64,000 bases of DNA from SZUA-36 sp963774415 (GTDB taxonomy: Bacteria > Pseudomonadota > Gammaproteobacteria > Xanthomonadales > SZUA-36), in assembly GCA_963774415.1 (NCBI GenBank), contig CAVZEU010000004.1, positions 124,001-188,000 on the forward strand, written 5' to 3'. A program made the translations under genes and the position numbers. The notes beneath the pieces are model-generated. The model had not been told where the DNA came from. It ran no database searches and worked only from the letters and a program-made list of their open reading frames with translations. Shown piece by piece: positions 1 to 6,365 of this stretch (within the stretch, counting starts at the first letter, position 1; every line of letters starts with the position of its first letter).

Positions 1-1
1 G

Positions 2-379
2 GTGGTGCATTCGGACGACGGCCTGGACGAGATCAGCCTGGCGGCCGCCACCCACGTGGCCGAACTCGAGGGCGGCAGCGTGCGGGAATACGCGCTGCGG
101 CCCGAAGACCTGGGTCTCGAGCGCGAGCCGCTCGACGGCTTGGCCGTCGATGGCGTCGCCGAATCGCTGCAACTGATGCGCTCGGCCCTCGGCGGCGCGA
201 AGGACGCACGTTCGCAGCGCGCGGCCCGCCTGGTCGCGCTCAACGCCGGCGCCGCCCTGTACGTGGCCGGGCGGGCGGATTCGGTCAAAGCCGGCGTGGA
301 ACTGGCCAGGCGGCAACTCGCAAGCGGCGCCGCGCTTTCAAGGCTCGAGCGGCTGGCGGCCATGACGCAGGCTTTCTGA
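2..379 (+). CDS. trpD: Anthranilate phosphoribosyltransferase, C-terminal part (cut by window edge)
   Basis: This is the last ~125 residues of TrpD, which transfers phosphoribose from PRPP to anthranilate in tryptophan synthesis. The opening VHSDDGLDEIS matches the conserved catalytic-domain stretch of the family, and the C-terminal helical end is complete. The true start lies left of the window. Its stop overlaps the trpC start by one base (TGATG), so the two are translationally coupled. The family call is firm. Confidence 0.93.
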   Translation: MVHSDDGLDEISLAAATHVAELEGGSVREYALRPEDLGLEREPLDGLAVDGVAESLQLMRSALGGAKDARSQRAARLVALNAGAALYVAGRADSVKAGVELARRQLASGAALSRLERLAAMTQAF

Positions 380-1170
380 TGCCGGTTCCGTCGATCCTGA
401 AAAGCATCATCGAACGCAAGCGTGAAGAGGTCGCGGCCGCAAAGGCGTCGTCGTCGCTGAGCGAAATAAAAGCCCGTGCGGCTCAATGCGGCGGTGTCCG
501 CGGCTTTACCGAACGCCTGCGTGCTGCCCGGGAGAACGGCCCGGCGGTCATCGCCGAGATCAAGAAAGCCTCGCCCAGCGCGGGTGTCATCCGTGAGGAC
601 TTCCGGCCCGCCGCGATCGCCCGCAGTTACGCCGCGGCCGGCGCGGCCTGCCTGTCGGTGCTGACCGACCGGGATTTCTTCCAGGGCGACGCCGCTTATT
701 TGGAGGCGGCGCGCCAGGCCTGCTCCCTGCCGGTGTTGCGCAAGGATTTCATCATCGATCCGTGGCAGGTTTACGAGTCGCGGGCGATCGGGGCCGACTG
801 TATTTTGCTGATCGTGGCCGTGCTCGGCCAATCGCAGCTCGAGGACTTGCTGGGGCTGGCCGGGGCCAGCGGCATGGACGTGCTCGTCGAAGTACACGAC
901 GAGCGCGAAATGGAACGCGCCATGGCGCTTGAACCTGCCTTGATCGGCGTTAATAATCGTAACCTGAACACGTTCACGACGTCGCTCGAGACCACGGAAC
1001 GGCTGCGCGCCATGTTGAGCGGCGAGCACCTGCTCGTGAGCGAGAGCGGCATCGGGACCCGGGATGACGTGAAACGGCTGCGGGCCTGCGGGGTCGATGC
1101 GTTTCTCGTCGGCGAAGCTTTCATGCGCGCCGCCGACCCGGGTGCGGCGCTGCGGAGGTTGTTTTCCTGA
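379..1170 (+). CDS. trpC: Indole-3-glycerol phosphate synthase
   Basis: TrpC closes the indole ring, converting CdRP to indole-3-glycerol phosphate. The 263 residues are the normal length for a monofunctional TrpC. Visible signatures are EIKKASPSAGVI with the catalytic Lys (~residue 60), VLRKDFIID, LVEVHDEREME, GVNNRNLNTF and the phosphate-binding SESGI. It is not fused to TrpF. It follows trpD directly with a 1-base overlap, the usual trpDC order. Confidence 0.97.
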   Translation: MPVPSILKSIIERKREEVAAAKASSSLSEIKARAAQCGGVRGFTERLRAARENGPAVIAEIKKASPSAGVIREDFRPAAIARSYAAAGAACLSVLTDRDFFQGDAAYLEAARQACSLPVLRKDFIIDPWQVYESRAIGADCILLIVAVLGQSQLEDLLGLAGASGMDVLVEVHDEREMERAMALEPALIGVNNRNLNTFTTSLETTERLRAMLSGEHLLVSESGIGTRDDVKRLRACGVDAFLVGEAFMRAADPGAALRRLFS

Positions 1171-1171
1171 G

Positions 1172-1936
1172 ATGAAACATTTTGCCAATCCATTGCGATA
1201 CATTTTGCCGGCCGTCCTGGCGGTGTCGATGACGGGGCCGCGAGAGGCCAACGCGCAGATAAAGGACGACATGCCCTGGCAGGCCGCCGTCAAGACCGAC
1301 CTGTCCGTGAATTTCGGCGATACCGGTTTTCACGGGCGCTGGGAATACCAGCGCTGCGACTGCGGTGATCTTTATATCAAGGTGGAGCAGGTGGCGCCGG
1401 ACGCGGTGCTGAGCGGCGAACTGATCATAGTCGCATCGCGGCTGTTGCTGGCGCGAGGCTTCGAAAATAACGGCCATGACGCGGCGTCGCTGATACAGGC
1501 GCCCTCACTGATGCTGCAACTGGCCTACGGGCTTCTGAACCGGAGCCAGCCCGAGGGGCCGGCGGCGGTCACCGACAGCCAGAATTGGAAGATCAAGGAA
1601 GACAAGGTCAATTTCAACCTCAATACCGGCCTGGCCACGGGGATATTCGGGGCGCCCTGGCAGATCGAGGGCAAGGCCTGGAAGACCGAAACCGGCCACC
1701 GGCGCTTTGATTTGACGTTCGATTTCGCCAACCCGGCCCCCGGCGATCCGGACAAGCGGGATTCGATCAAGTTGTCAGGCGACCTGGATTATCTCAAAGA
1801 GGCTTTCCCGTATGCCGGCGACGCGCCGTTTAACGGCTGGCGCATGCAATGGCTGTCGGAGCACAAGGGCAAGTCCAAGCCCGTGGCCAAGGGCACGACG
1901 CTGGACCAGTTGCGGCAGCAGGCCAAGACGCATTAA
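1172..1936 (+). CDS. Predicted exported protein of unknown function
   Basis: The ATG at 1172 is preferred over an in-frame start 75 bases upstream because it follows a GGAGG-like site at 1154-1158 and opens a signal peptide (MKHFANPLRYILPAVLAVSM, cleavage probably after the ANA at ~residue 28). The mature ~225 residues are soluble and contain a CDCGD motif near residue 67. I do not recognise the family. It starts 2 bases after trpC and probably shares its transcript. It meets coq7 tail to tail with a 4-base overlap. Confidence 0.75.
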   Translation: MKHFANPLRYILPAVLAVSMTGPREANAQIKDDMPWQAAVKTDLSVNFGDTGFHGRWEYQRCDCGDLYIKVEQVAPDAVLSGELIIVASRLLLARGFENNGHDAASLIQAPSLMLQLAYGLLNRSQPEGPAAVTDSQNWKIKEDKVNFNLNTGLATGIFGAPWQIEGKAWKTETGHRRFDLTFDFANPAPGDPDKRDSIKLSGDLDYLKEAFPYAGDAPFNGWRMQWLSEHKGKSKPVAKGTTLDQLRQQAKTH

Positions 1937-2574
1937 ATCCTGTAGGCGACCGCCTTCATCGTATCCGCGGTCAGTTTCATCAGGCGCTTGACCGGAATGG
2001 GCAACTCGAAGGCACCGGCCTCGGCCGCCATCTGCGCATGTTTGGCCTCGTCGGTTTTCATCTGTTCCAGGATCGCCCGGCTGCGGGCGTCTTCGGGCGG
2101 CAGGCGTTCCAGGTGGTCGGCCAGGTGGGATTCGACCTGGTTTTCGGTTTCCTGCAAAAAGCCGAGGCTCCAGCCGTCGCCCGAGAGGCCGGCCACGGCG
2201 CCGATCGCGAAGGAACCCGCGTACCAGAGCGGGTCGAGCAGGCTCGGGCGGGCCTCCAGCTCGTCCAGCCGCTCCTTGCACCAGCTCAGGTGGTCGATTT
2301 CTTCGCTGGCGGCAAGCTGCATGCCGGCCTGCACTTCGCTCTTGCGGGCGGTCGCCCCCTGGCCGGCATAGAGGGCCTGGGCGCAGACCTCGCCGGCGTG
2401 GTTGACCCGCATCAGGCCGGCGGCGTGCCGGCGGCTGGCCTCGTCCATGACGACCTCGGCTTCCCCGGCGGACGGGTTGGGCCGCTGGGCGGTAATGCTG
2501 TGGCCGCCCGCGATGCGCAGGGCGTTGTCCATGCTGATGATCAGGCGGTCAATGGCGGTATAGCGGCGTAACAT
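1933..2574 (-). CDS. coq7: Coq7-type demethoxyubiquinone hydroxylase
   Basis: This is a di-iron monooxygenase for the last hydroxylation in ubiquinone synthesis (2-polyprenyl-3-methyl-6-methoxy-1,4-benzoquinone to the 5-hydroxy compound). The ligands appear in order: Glu in NHAGEVCAQ, EExxH in ASEEIDHLSW, Glu/His in ENQVESHLADH and DEAKHAQM. The length of 213 residues is typical of bacterial Coq7. Some gammaproteobacteria use Coq7 in place of the flavoprotein UbiF. It ends convergently on the preceding gene. Confidence 0.95.
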   Translation of the reverse strand: MLRRYTAIDRLIISMDNALRIAGGHSITAQRPNPSAGEAEVVMDEASRRHAAGLMRVNHAGEVCAQALYAGQGATARKSEVQAGMQLAASEEIDHLSWCKERLDELEARPSLLDPLWYAGSFAIGAVAGLSGDGWSLGFLQETENQVESHLADHLERLPPEDARSRAILEQMKTDEAKHAQMAAEAGAFELPIPVKRLMKLTADTMKAVAYRI

Positions 2575-2630
2575 GTTTTCGTATCCTGTCGATGAAATTC
2601 TAAGACCCGTGGATTGTACTGCAGTTCACG

Positions 2631-2663
2631 TTGATGGGTTTTGTCGGCCGCAATCTATATAAT
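2631..2663 (+). promoter_or_regulatory. Putative sigma-70 promoter for the DUF481 gene
   Basis: A perfect -10 box TATAAT lies at 2658-2663, 30 bases before the ATG. The best -35-like hexamer is TTGATG at 2631-2636, with a long 21-base spacer, so the -35 assignment is weak. The site lies in the gap between divergent coq7 and the DUF481 gene. Confidence 0.5.
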
Positions 2664-2693
2664 GCGCAGCTTTTCAAAGGTTGGAGAAAAGAA

Positions 2694-3428
2694 ATGAATG
2701 TGATGAGAAAAGCAACGATATTCGGCGCCTTATGGCTGACGGCGAGCCTGGCCTTGGCGCAGGATGGCGCCGCTGCCGATGAGCTGGGCTGGGGCGGCAG
2801 CGGCGAACTCGGGGCGGTCAGAACCACCGGCAACACGGACACGACCGCGGTCAACCTCAAGCTGGAACTCATACACCAGTCGGAGAAATGGCGGCAACGC
2901 TTTACCGGCACCGCGCTGGTTTCGTCGAAGGACGGCACCAAGGACAACGAGCGCTATTCGGCGGAACTGCAGGCCGACCGCAAGTTGACCGAGAAAAGCT
3001 ATGTCTTTGGCGTGGGCCGGTGGGATTCGGACAAGTTCGGCGCCTACGACCCGCAGGTGACGGTCACGGCGGGTTACGGCCGCGAGTTGCTGCAGAGCGA
3101 GCGGCACCTCCTCAAGGCCGAAATCGGCGCCGGTTACCGCCATCTCAAGGAGAACGAGACCGGCGACACCAGCAGCGAGGCGATCGGCAGGCTGCTGCTG
3201 GACGACAGTTGGCAGGTCTTGGAATCCACCAAGTGGACCAACCGCCTGCTGGTCGAATCGGGCGCGGACAATACCTTCACGCAGTTCAACAGCGGCCTCG
3301 CGGTGGCGATGAATTCGCGCCTGGCCATCAAGCTGGGTTTCGAGGTGCGCAACAATTCGAAGGTGCCGCCGGGGGTCAGCGACAAGACCGACACGACCAC
3401 GACCGTCAACCTGGTGTATAACTTCTGA
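2694..3428 (+). CDS. DUF481 (YdiY-like) outer membrane beta-barrel protein
   Basis: The ATG at 2694 follows GGAGAAAAGAA and opens a signal peptide ending ALAQ (~residue 22). The mature 220 residues are alternating beta-strands starting GWGGSGELGAVRTTGNTD, the DUF481 pattern, and end in a C-terminal aromatic (VNLVYNF) typical of an outer-membrane barrel. Function in the family is poorly known. An in-frame start at 2631 would lie upstream of the promoter and lacks a ribosome site. Confidence 0.85.
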   Translation: MNVMRKATIFGALWLTASLALAQDGAAADELGWGGSGELGAVRTTGNTDTTAVNLKLELIHQSEKWRQRFTGTALVSSKDGTKDNERYSAELQADRKLTEKSYVFGVGRWDSDKFGAYDPQVTVTAGYGRELLQSERHLLKAEIGAGYRHLKENETGDTSSEAIGRLLLDDSWQVLESTKWTNRLLVESGADNTFTQFNSGLAVAMNSRLAIKLGFEVRNNSKVPPGVSDKTDTTTTVNLVYNF

Positions 3429-3442
3429 TAGCATGGGGAACC

Positions 3443-3760
3443 ATGTCGCAATACTACGAACGGCACCTGTTCTTCTGCGTCAATGACCGCGGCGCCGGCT
3501 CCGAGCGGCCGTCCTGCAACCAGTGCGGGTCGTCGGCGCTGCGGGAATACGCCAAGAGACGCGTCAAGGACATGGGCCTGGCGGGCCCGGGCAAGGTGCG
3601 GGTCAACCAGTCCGGCTGCCTGGACCGCTGCGAGGAGGGGCCGGTGTGCGTGGTCTACCCGGAGGGCGTCTGGTACACCTACGTCGACGAGGAGGACGTG
3701 GACGAAATTATCGACAGCCATATCGTGCGCGGCAAGCCTGTCGAACGGCTGAAAATATAA
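3443..3760 (+). CDS. Thioredoxin-like [2Fe-2S] ferredoxin domain protein
   Basis: This small (105 aa) cytoplasmic protein has the ferredoxin-like arrangement of HLFFCVNDR at the start, then SCNQCG, then NQSGCLDRCEEGPVCVVYPEG. The Cys residues match the stand-alone (2Fe-2S) ferredoxin family related to NuoE. A role as electron carrier follows from the family; no partner is evident. It starts 14 bases after the DUF481 gene and precedes rplM. Confidence 0.85.
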   Translation: MSQYYERHLFFCVNDRGAGSERPSCNQCGSSALREYAKRRVKDMGLAGPGKVRVNQSGCLDRCEEGPVCVVYPEGVWYTYVDEEDVDEIIDSHIVRGKPVERLKI

Positions 3761-3858
3761 GTAAAATAAACACTCTAAGGTTGAATCCGGGGCGGTTTGC
3801 CAGTAAAATTCCCGCCCTTCACCCGACGACGTCGGGTCTGGTTCAGAGAATGGTTCAA

Positions 3859-4287
3859 ATGAAGACTTTTACAGCGACACCGGCGACGATCAAACGCGAA
3901 TGGTGTGTGATCGACGCGACCGACAAGACGCTCGGCAGGCTCGCCACCGAAGTGGCGCGGCGCCTGCGCGGCAAGCACAAACCCGAATTCACGCCGAACA
4001 TGGACACCGGCGATTACATGATCGTGGTCAATGCCGAGAAGGTCCGGGTGACCGGCAACAAGCGGGCTGACAAGATGTATTACCGTCATACCGGCTACAT
4101 CGGCAACCTGAAATCGATCAACCTGGGCAAATTGCTCGATACGCACCCCGAGCGCGTCATCCAGAACGCGGTCAAGGGCATGCTGCCGAAGAACCCGCTG
4201 GGCCGGGCCATGTTCCGCAAACTGCACGTCTATGCCGGGCCGGAGCATCCGCACGCCGCACAGCAGCCGACCCAGCTCGAGCTGTAA
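3859..4287 (+). CDS. rplM: 50S ribosomal protein L13
   Basis: The 142 residues starting MKTFTATPATIKREW are exactly the usual L13 length. Signatures WCVIDATDKTLGRLATEVA, GDYMIVVNAEKVRVTGNK and the MLPKNPLGR box are present. A second ATG at 3850 would add only MVQ. It is followed after 27 bases by rpsI, the conserved L13-S9 pair. Confidence 0.98.
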   Translation: MKTFTATPATIKREWCVIDATDKTLGRLATEVARRLRGKHKPEFTPNMDTGDYMIVVNAEKVRVTGNKRADKMYYRHTGYIGNLKSINLGKLLDTHPERVIQNAVKGMLPKNPLGRAMFRKLHVYAGPEHPHAAQQPTQLEL

Positions 4288-4314
4288 TCCCAAAACCAAC
4301 ACGGATCAAGATTG

Positions 4315-4707
4315 ATGGCACAAGAACAGTATTACGGCACCGGGCGGCGCAAGTCTTCCAGGGCACGCGTTTACCTGAGCAAGGGCACGGGGAATATCCT
4401 CATCAATGACCGCCCGATCGACGAATTCTTCGGCCGCGAAACGGCCCGCATGATCGTCCGCCAGCCGCTGGAAAAGGTGGAGATGAGTGACCAGTTCGAC
4501 GTCACGGCCACGGTCGAGGGCGGCGGCATTTCCGGTCAGGCAGGCGCCATCCGTCACGGCCTGACCCGCGCCTTGATGGAGTACGATAGCGAGCTGCGCG
4601 AGCCGTTGCGCAAGGCCGGCTACGTCACCCGCGATGCACGCGAGGTCGAACGCAAGAAGGTCGGCCTGCACAAGGCACGCAAGGCGACCCAGTACTCCAA
4701 GCGCTGA
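4315..4707 (+). CDS. rpsI: 30S ribosomal protein S9
   Basis: The 130 residues start MAQEQYYGTGRRKSSRARV and end KKVGLHKARKATQYSKR, the conserved S9 tail that reaches the ribosomal P site. The ATG at 4315 is chosen over a TTG three bases earlier. It is the second gene of the rplM-rpsI operon. Confidence 0.98.
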   Translation: MAQEQYYGTGRRKSSRARVYLSKGTGNILINDRPIDEFFGRETARMIVRQPLEKVEMSDQFDVTATVEGGGISGQAGAIRHGLTRALMEYDSELREPLRKAGYVTRDAREVERKKVGLHKARKATQYSKR

Positions 4708-4738
4708 TTTCACAGGGCGGGTAAACCGCGGCCCGGCA

Positions 4739-4767
4739 CCGGGGTGCATGGACCATTCGCACCCCGG
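4739..4767 (+). terminator. Hairpin after rpsI
   Basis: A perfect 9-bp stem, CCGGGGTGC (4739-4747) with GCACCCCGG (4759-4767), encloses an 11-nt loop 31 bases after the rpsI stop. No T-run follows, so intrinsic termination is uncertain. It could be an mRNA-stabilising hairpin. Confidence 0.4.
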
Positions 4768-4794
4768 GGGCCAGGGCACCACAATCGGGGCATC

Positions 4795-4877
4795 TGGGGG
4801 ATCGTCCAGCCACTCGCATGCACTGTGCCAAGGCATTAAAATCGGATACTTGATCCTCTGGGGGGATCGTCCAGCCA
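4795..4877 (+). pseudogene. Two internally deleted tRNA-Gln remnants
   Basis: At 4795-4812 and 4859-4877 the first ~12 bases of the downstream tRNA-Gln (TGGGGGATCGTC) are joined directly to its last six bases (CAGCCA). The second carries one extra G. It is also preceded at 4833-4858 by a copy of the 26-base leader that precedes the intact tRNA at 5107-5132 (one base differs). Both look like tRNA gene copies whose middle has been deleted. Confidence 0.6.
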
Positions 4878-5035
4878 GTGATTTGGGCCAGTGTGCCGGA
4901 TGTTGGCGAAGAGCAGGTGCGGGTGAACGCCGGGCTGGACTGAGACTAATAGCAGCGCTATTGGTCGAAGGAAGCCCAAGTTCAGACGTATCTGAGCGAG
5001 CCAGGGCCGGGATACTGGTGCGAATTACCGGCTAG

Positions 5036-5102
5036 AGGTAGGACAGCGGACTCTGACTCCGCCAGCGGGGTTGAAATGTCTTCCCTCTCGCACCTGCCCA
5101 GC
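5036..5102 (+). pseudogene. Truncated tRNA-Gln copy
   Basis: A 29-base block from the D-arm through the anticodon arm (GGTAGGACAGC onward to CCGCCAG) is identical to the intact tRNA. The 5' acceptor strand is missing, and the T-arm is interrupted by a few extra bases (GGGGTTGAA, six bases, then TCCCTCTC). It cannot fold as a tRNA and is taken as a relic. Confidence 0.6.
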
Positions 5103-5132
5103 TAAAGCATTAAAATTGGATACTTGATCCTC

Positions 5133-5206
5133 TGGGGGATCGTCTAATGGTAGGACAGCGGACTCTGACTCCGCCAGTGGGGGTTCGAATCCCTCTCCCC
5201 CAGCCA
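5133..5206 (+). tRNA. tRNA-Gln (anticodon CUG)
   Basis: The acceptor stem TGGGGGA (5133-5139) pairs with TCCCCCA (5196-5202), followed by GCCA with an encoded CCA end. The anticodon arm is GCGGA-CTCTGAC-TCCGC, giving CTG. The T-arm has GGTTCGAATCC. The D-arm and all lengths fit a glutamine tRNA read on the plus strand. Confidence 0.95.
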
Positions 5207-5213
5207 AACTAAG

Positions 5214-5241
5214 AAGGCCCGCCGTAGCGGGCCTTTTCTTT
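5214..5241 (+). terminator. Rho-independent terminator of tRNA-Gln
   Basis: The stem AAGGCCCGC (5214-5222), loop CGTA, and GCGGGCCTT (5227-5235) are followed by TTCTTT. It lies 7 bases after the tRNA CCA end. A second copy of the right half plus following bases occurs at 5432-5462. Confidence 0.9.
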
Positions 5242-5297
5242 GAGTGGCTGGGGGAGGACGGGGTACATTGTCAGCACGCCCATCGCGCGTAAGGCGC

Positions 5298-5421
5298 GGT
5301 GGGGGTTCGACAAAATGGCAGGACAGCCATTTTGGACGCGCCGGAGCAAAGCGCAGGCGACCCGAGCATAGCGAGGGCGAGCGCCATGGATGGCGCGAGT
5401 AAATCCCTCTCTCCTCACCAG
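5298..5421 (+). repeat. Hairpin element inside a T-arm-like sequence, copy 1
   Basis: GGTGGGGGTTCGA (5298-5310) and TCCCTCTC (from 5404) are the two halves of a tRNA T-arm like that of the neighbouring tRNA-Gln. They are separated by a 93-base insert rich in small hairpins (AAATGGC/GCCATTT at 5313-5333 and GCGCCAT/ATGGCGC near 5390). The same insert recurs in copy 2. Confidence 0.6.
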
Positions 5422-5493
5422 CGTTTGTGCCTCGGGCCTTTTCTTTGAGTGGCTGGGGGAGAGGGTAAGAGCACGCCCATCGCGCGTAAGCGC

Positions 5494-5698
5494 GGTGGGG
5501 GTTCGACACAAAATTGTCGGGAACAATTTTGAACGCCCGAGCCAGGCGAGGGCGGCCCCGAAGGGGCGGAGGGCAGGATGCCCGGAGTAAAATGGCAGGA
5601 CAGCCATTTTGGACGCGCCGGTGCGCAGCGCAGGCGACCCGAGCATAGCGAGGGCGAGCGCCATGGATGGCGCGAGTAAATCCCTCTCCCCTTGCCCC
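5494..5698 (+). repeat. Hairpin element inside a T-arm-like sequence, copy 2 (longer)
   Basis: The half T-arm GGTGGGGGTTCGA (5494-5506) opens a 174-base insert that ends at 5680 before TCCCTCTCCCC. The last ~100 bases of the insert nearly repeat copy 1. The first part adds further hairpins (AAATTGT/ACAATTT and GGCCCC/GGGGC). With copy 1 it fills the whole 5242-5770 interval; I see no gene there. Confidence 0.6.
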
Positions 5699-5770
5699 CT
5701 CACCGTTGCATGCTTCCCGCCGGCATGCTCCAATTGAAGCTGCTTAACAACGCGGCCTAGCGAGGGATAA

Positions 5771-6199
5771 ATGGCAAATCAAACCGCAATCCGATTCGGC
5801 TACCCGGATACCCTCATTCGGGAGTACACGCACTGGTACGTGCTGCTGCGCGAGCCGCAGGCGACGCTGGGTTCGCTGATCCTGTGCGCCAAGTCCGAGG
5901 CCACCGAGTTCTCGGCCCTGCCGATGGACGCGCACACGGAGATGGGCATGGCCGTGCGTGAAATCGAACGGGCGCTCAAATCCGCGTTCGACTACGACAA
6001 GATCAACTACCTGATGCTGATGATGGTCGACCCGAACGTGCACTTCCACGTCATCCCCCGCTACGCCGAAGCGCGCAGCGCCTGCGGCCTGACAGTCCCC
6101 GACCCCGGCTGGCCGGCCGTGCCCCAGTTGGGCCAGGCGCAGGCAATCACGCCGGCCGAGCGTGACGAGCTGATCGCGCTGATATCCGAGAACTGGTAA
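5771..6199 (+). CDS. HIT-family protein with altered triad
   Basis: The 142 residues match histidine-triad nucleotide-binding hydrolases (YTHWYVLLREPQATLGSL, DKINYLMLMMVDPNVHFHVIPRY). Compared with the usual HxHxHxx, the first His is Asn (N-V-H-F-H), while the second and the catalytic third His are present. The substrate is unknown. It stands alone between the tRNA repeats and the convergent DUF748 gene. Confidence 0.85.
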   Translation: MANQTAIRFGYPDTLIREYTHWYVLLREPQATLGSLILCAKSEATEFSALPMDAHTEMGMAVREIERALKSAFDYDKINYLMLMMVDPNVHFHVIPRYAEARSACGLTVPDPGWPAVPQLGQAQAITPAERDELIALISENW

Positions 6200-6365
6200 G
6201 GCGATACCGCAACATCACCGCCAGGCGCCAAGGTCATCCCGGGGCCGCGAATAGCGCCAGCCGGGAACTGCTCAGCAAGCGCAATCGCTCGCCGGCAAAC
6301 GCCGTGCGAGGACCCGGAGGCCCCCGCTTTCGCGGGAACGATTGTACGCGGAGGAAAAGACGCGG

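Noticed and set aside
1849..2571. 240-codon plus-strand frame opposite coq7
   Set aside because: Antisense to a gene with complete di-iron motifs; no ribosome site and atypical composition.
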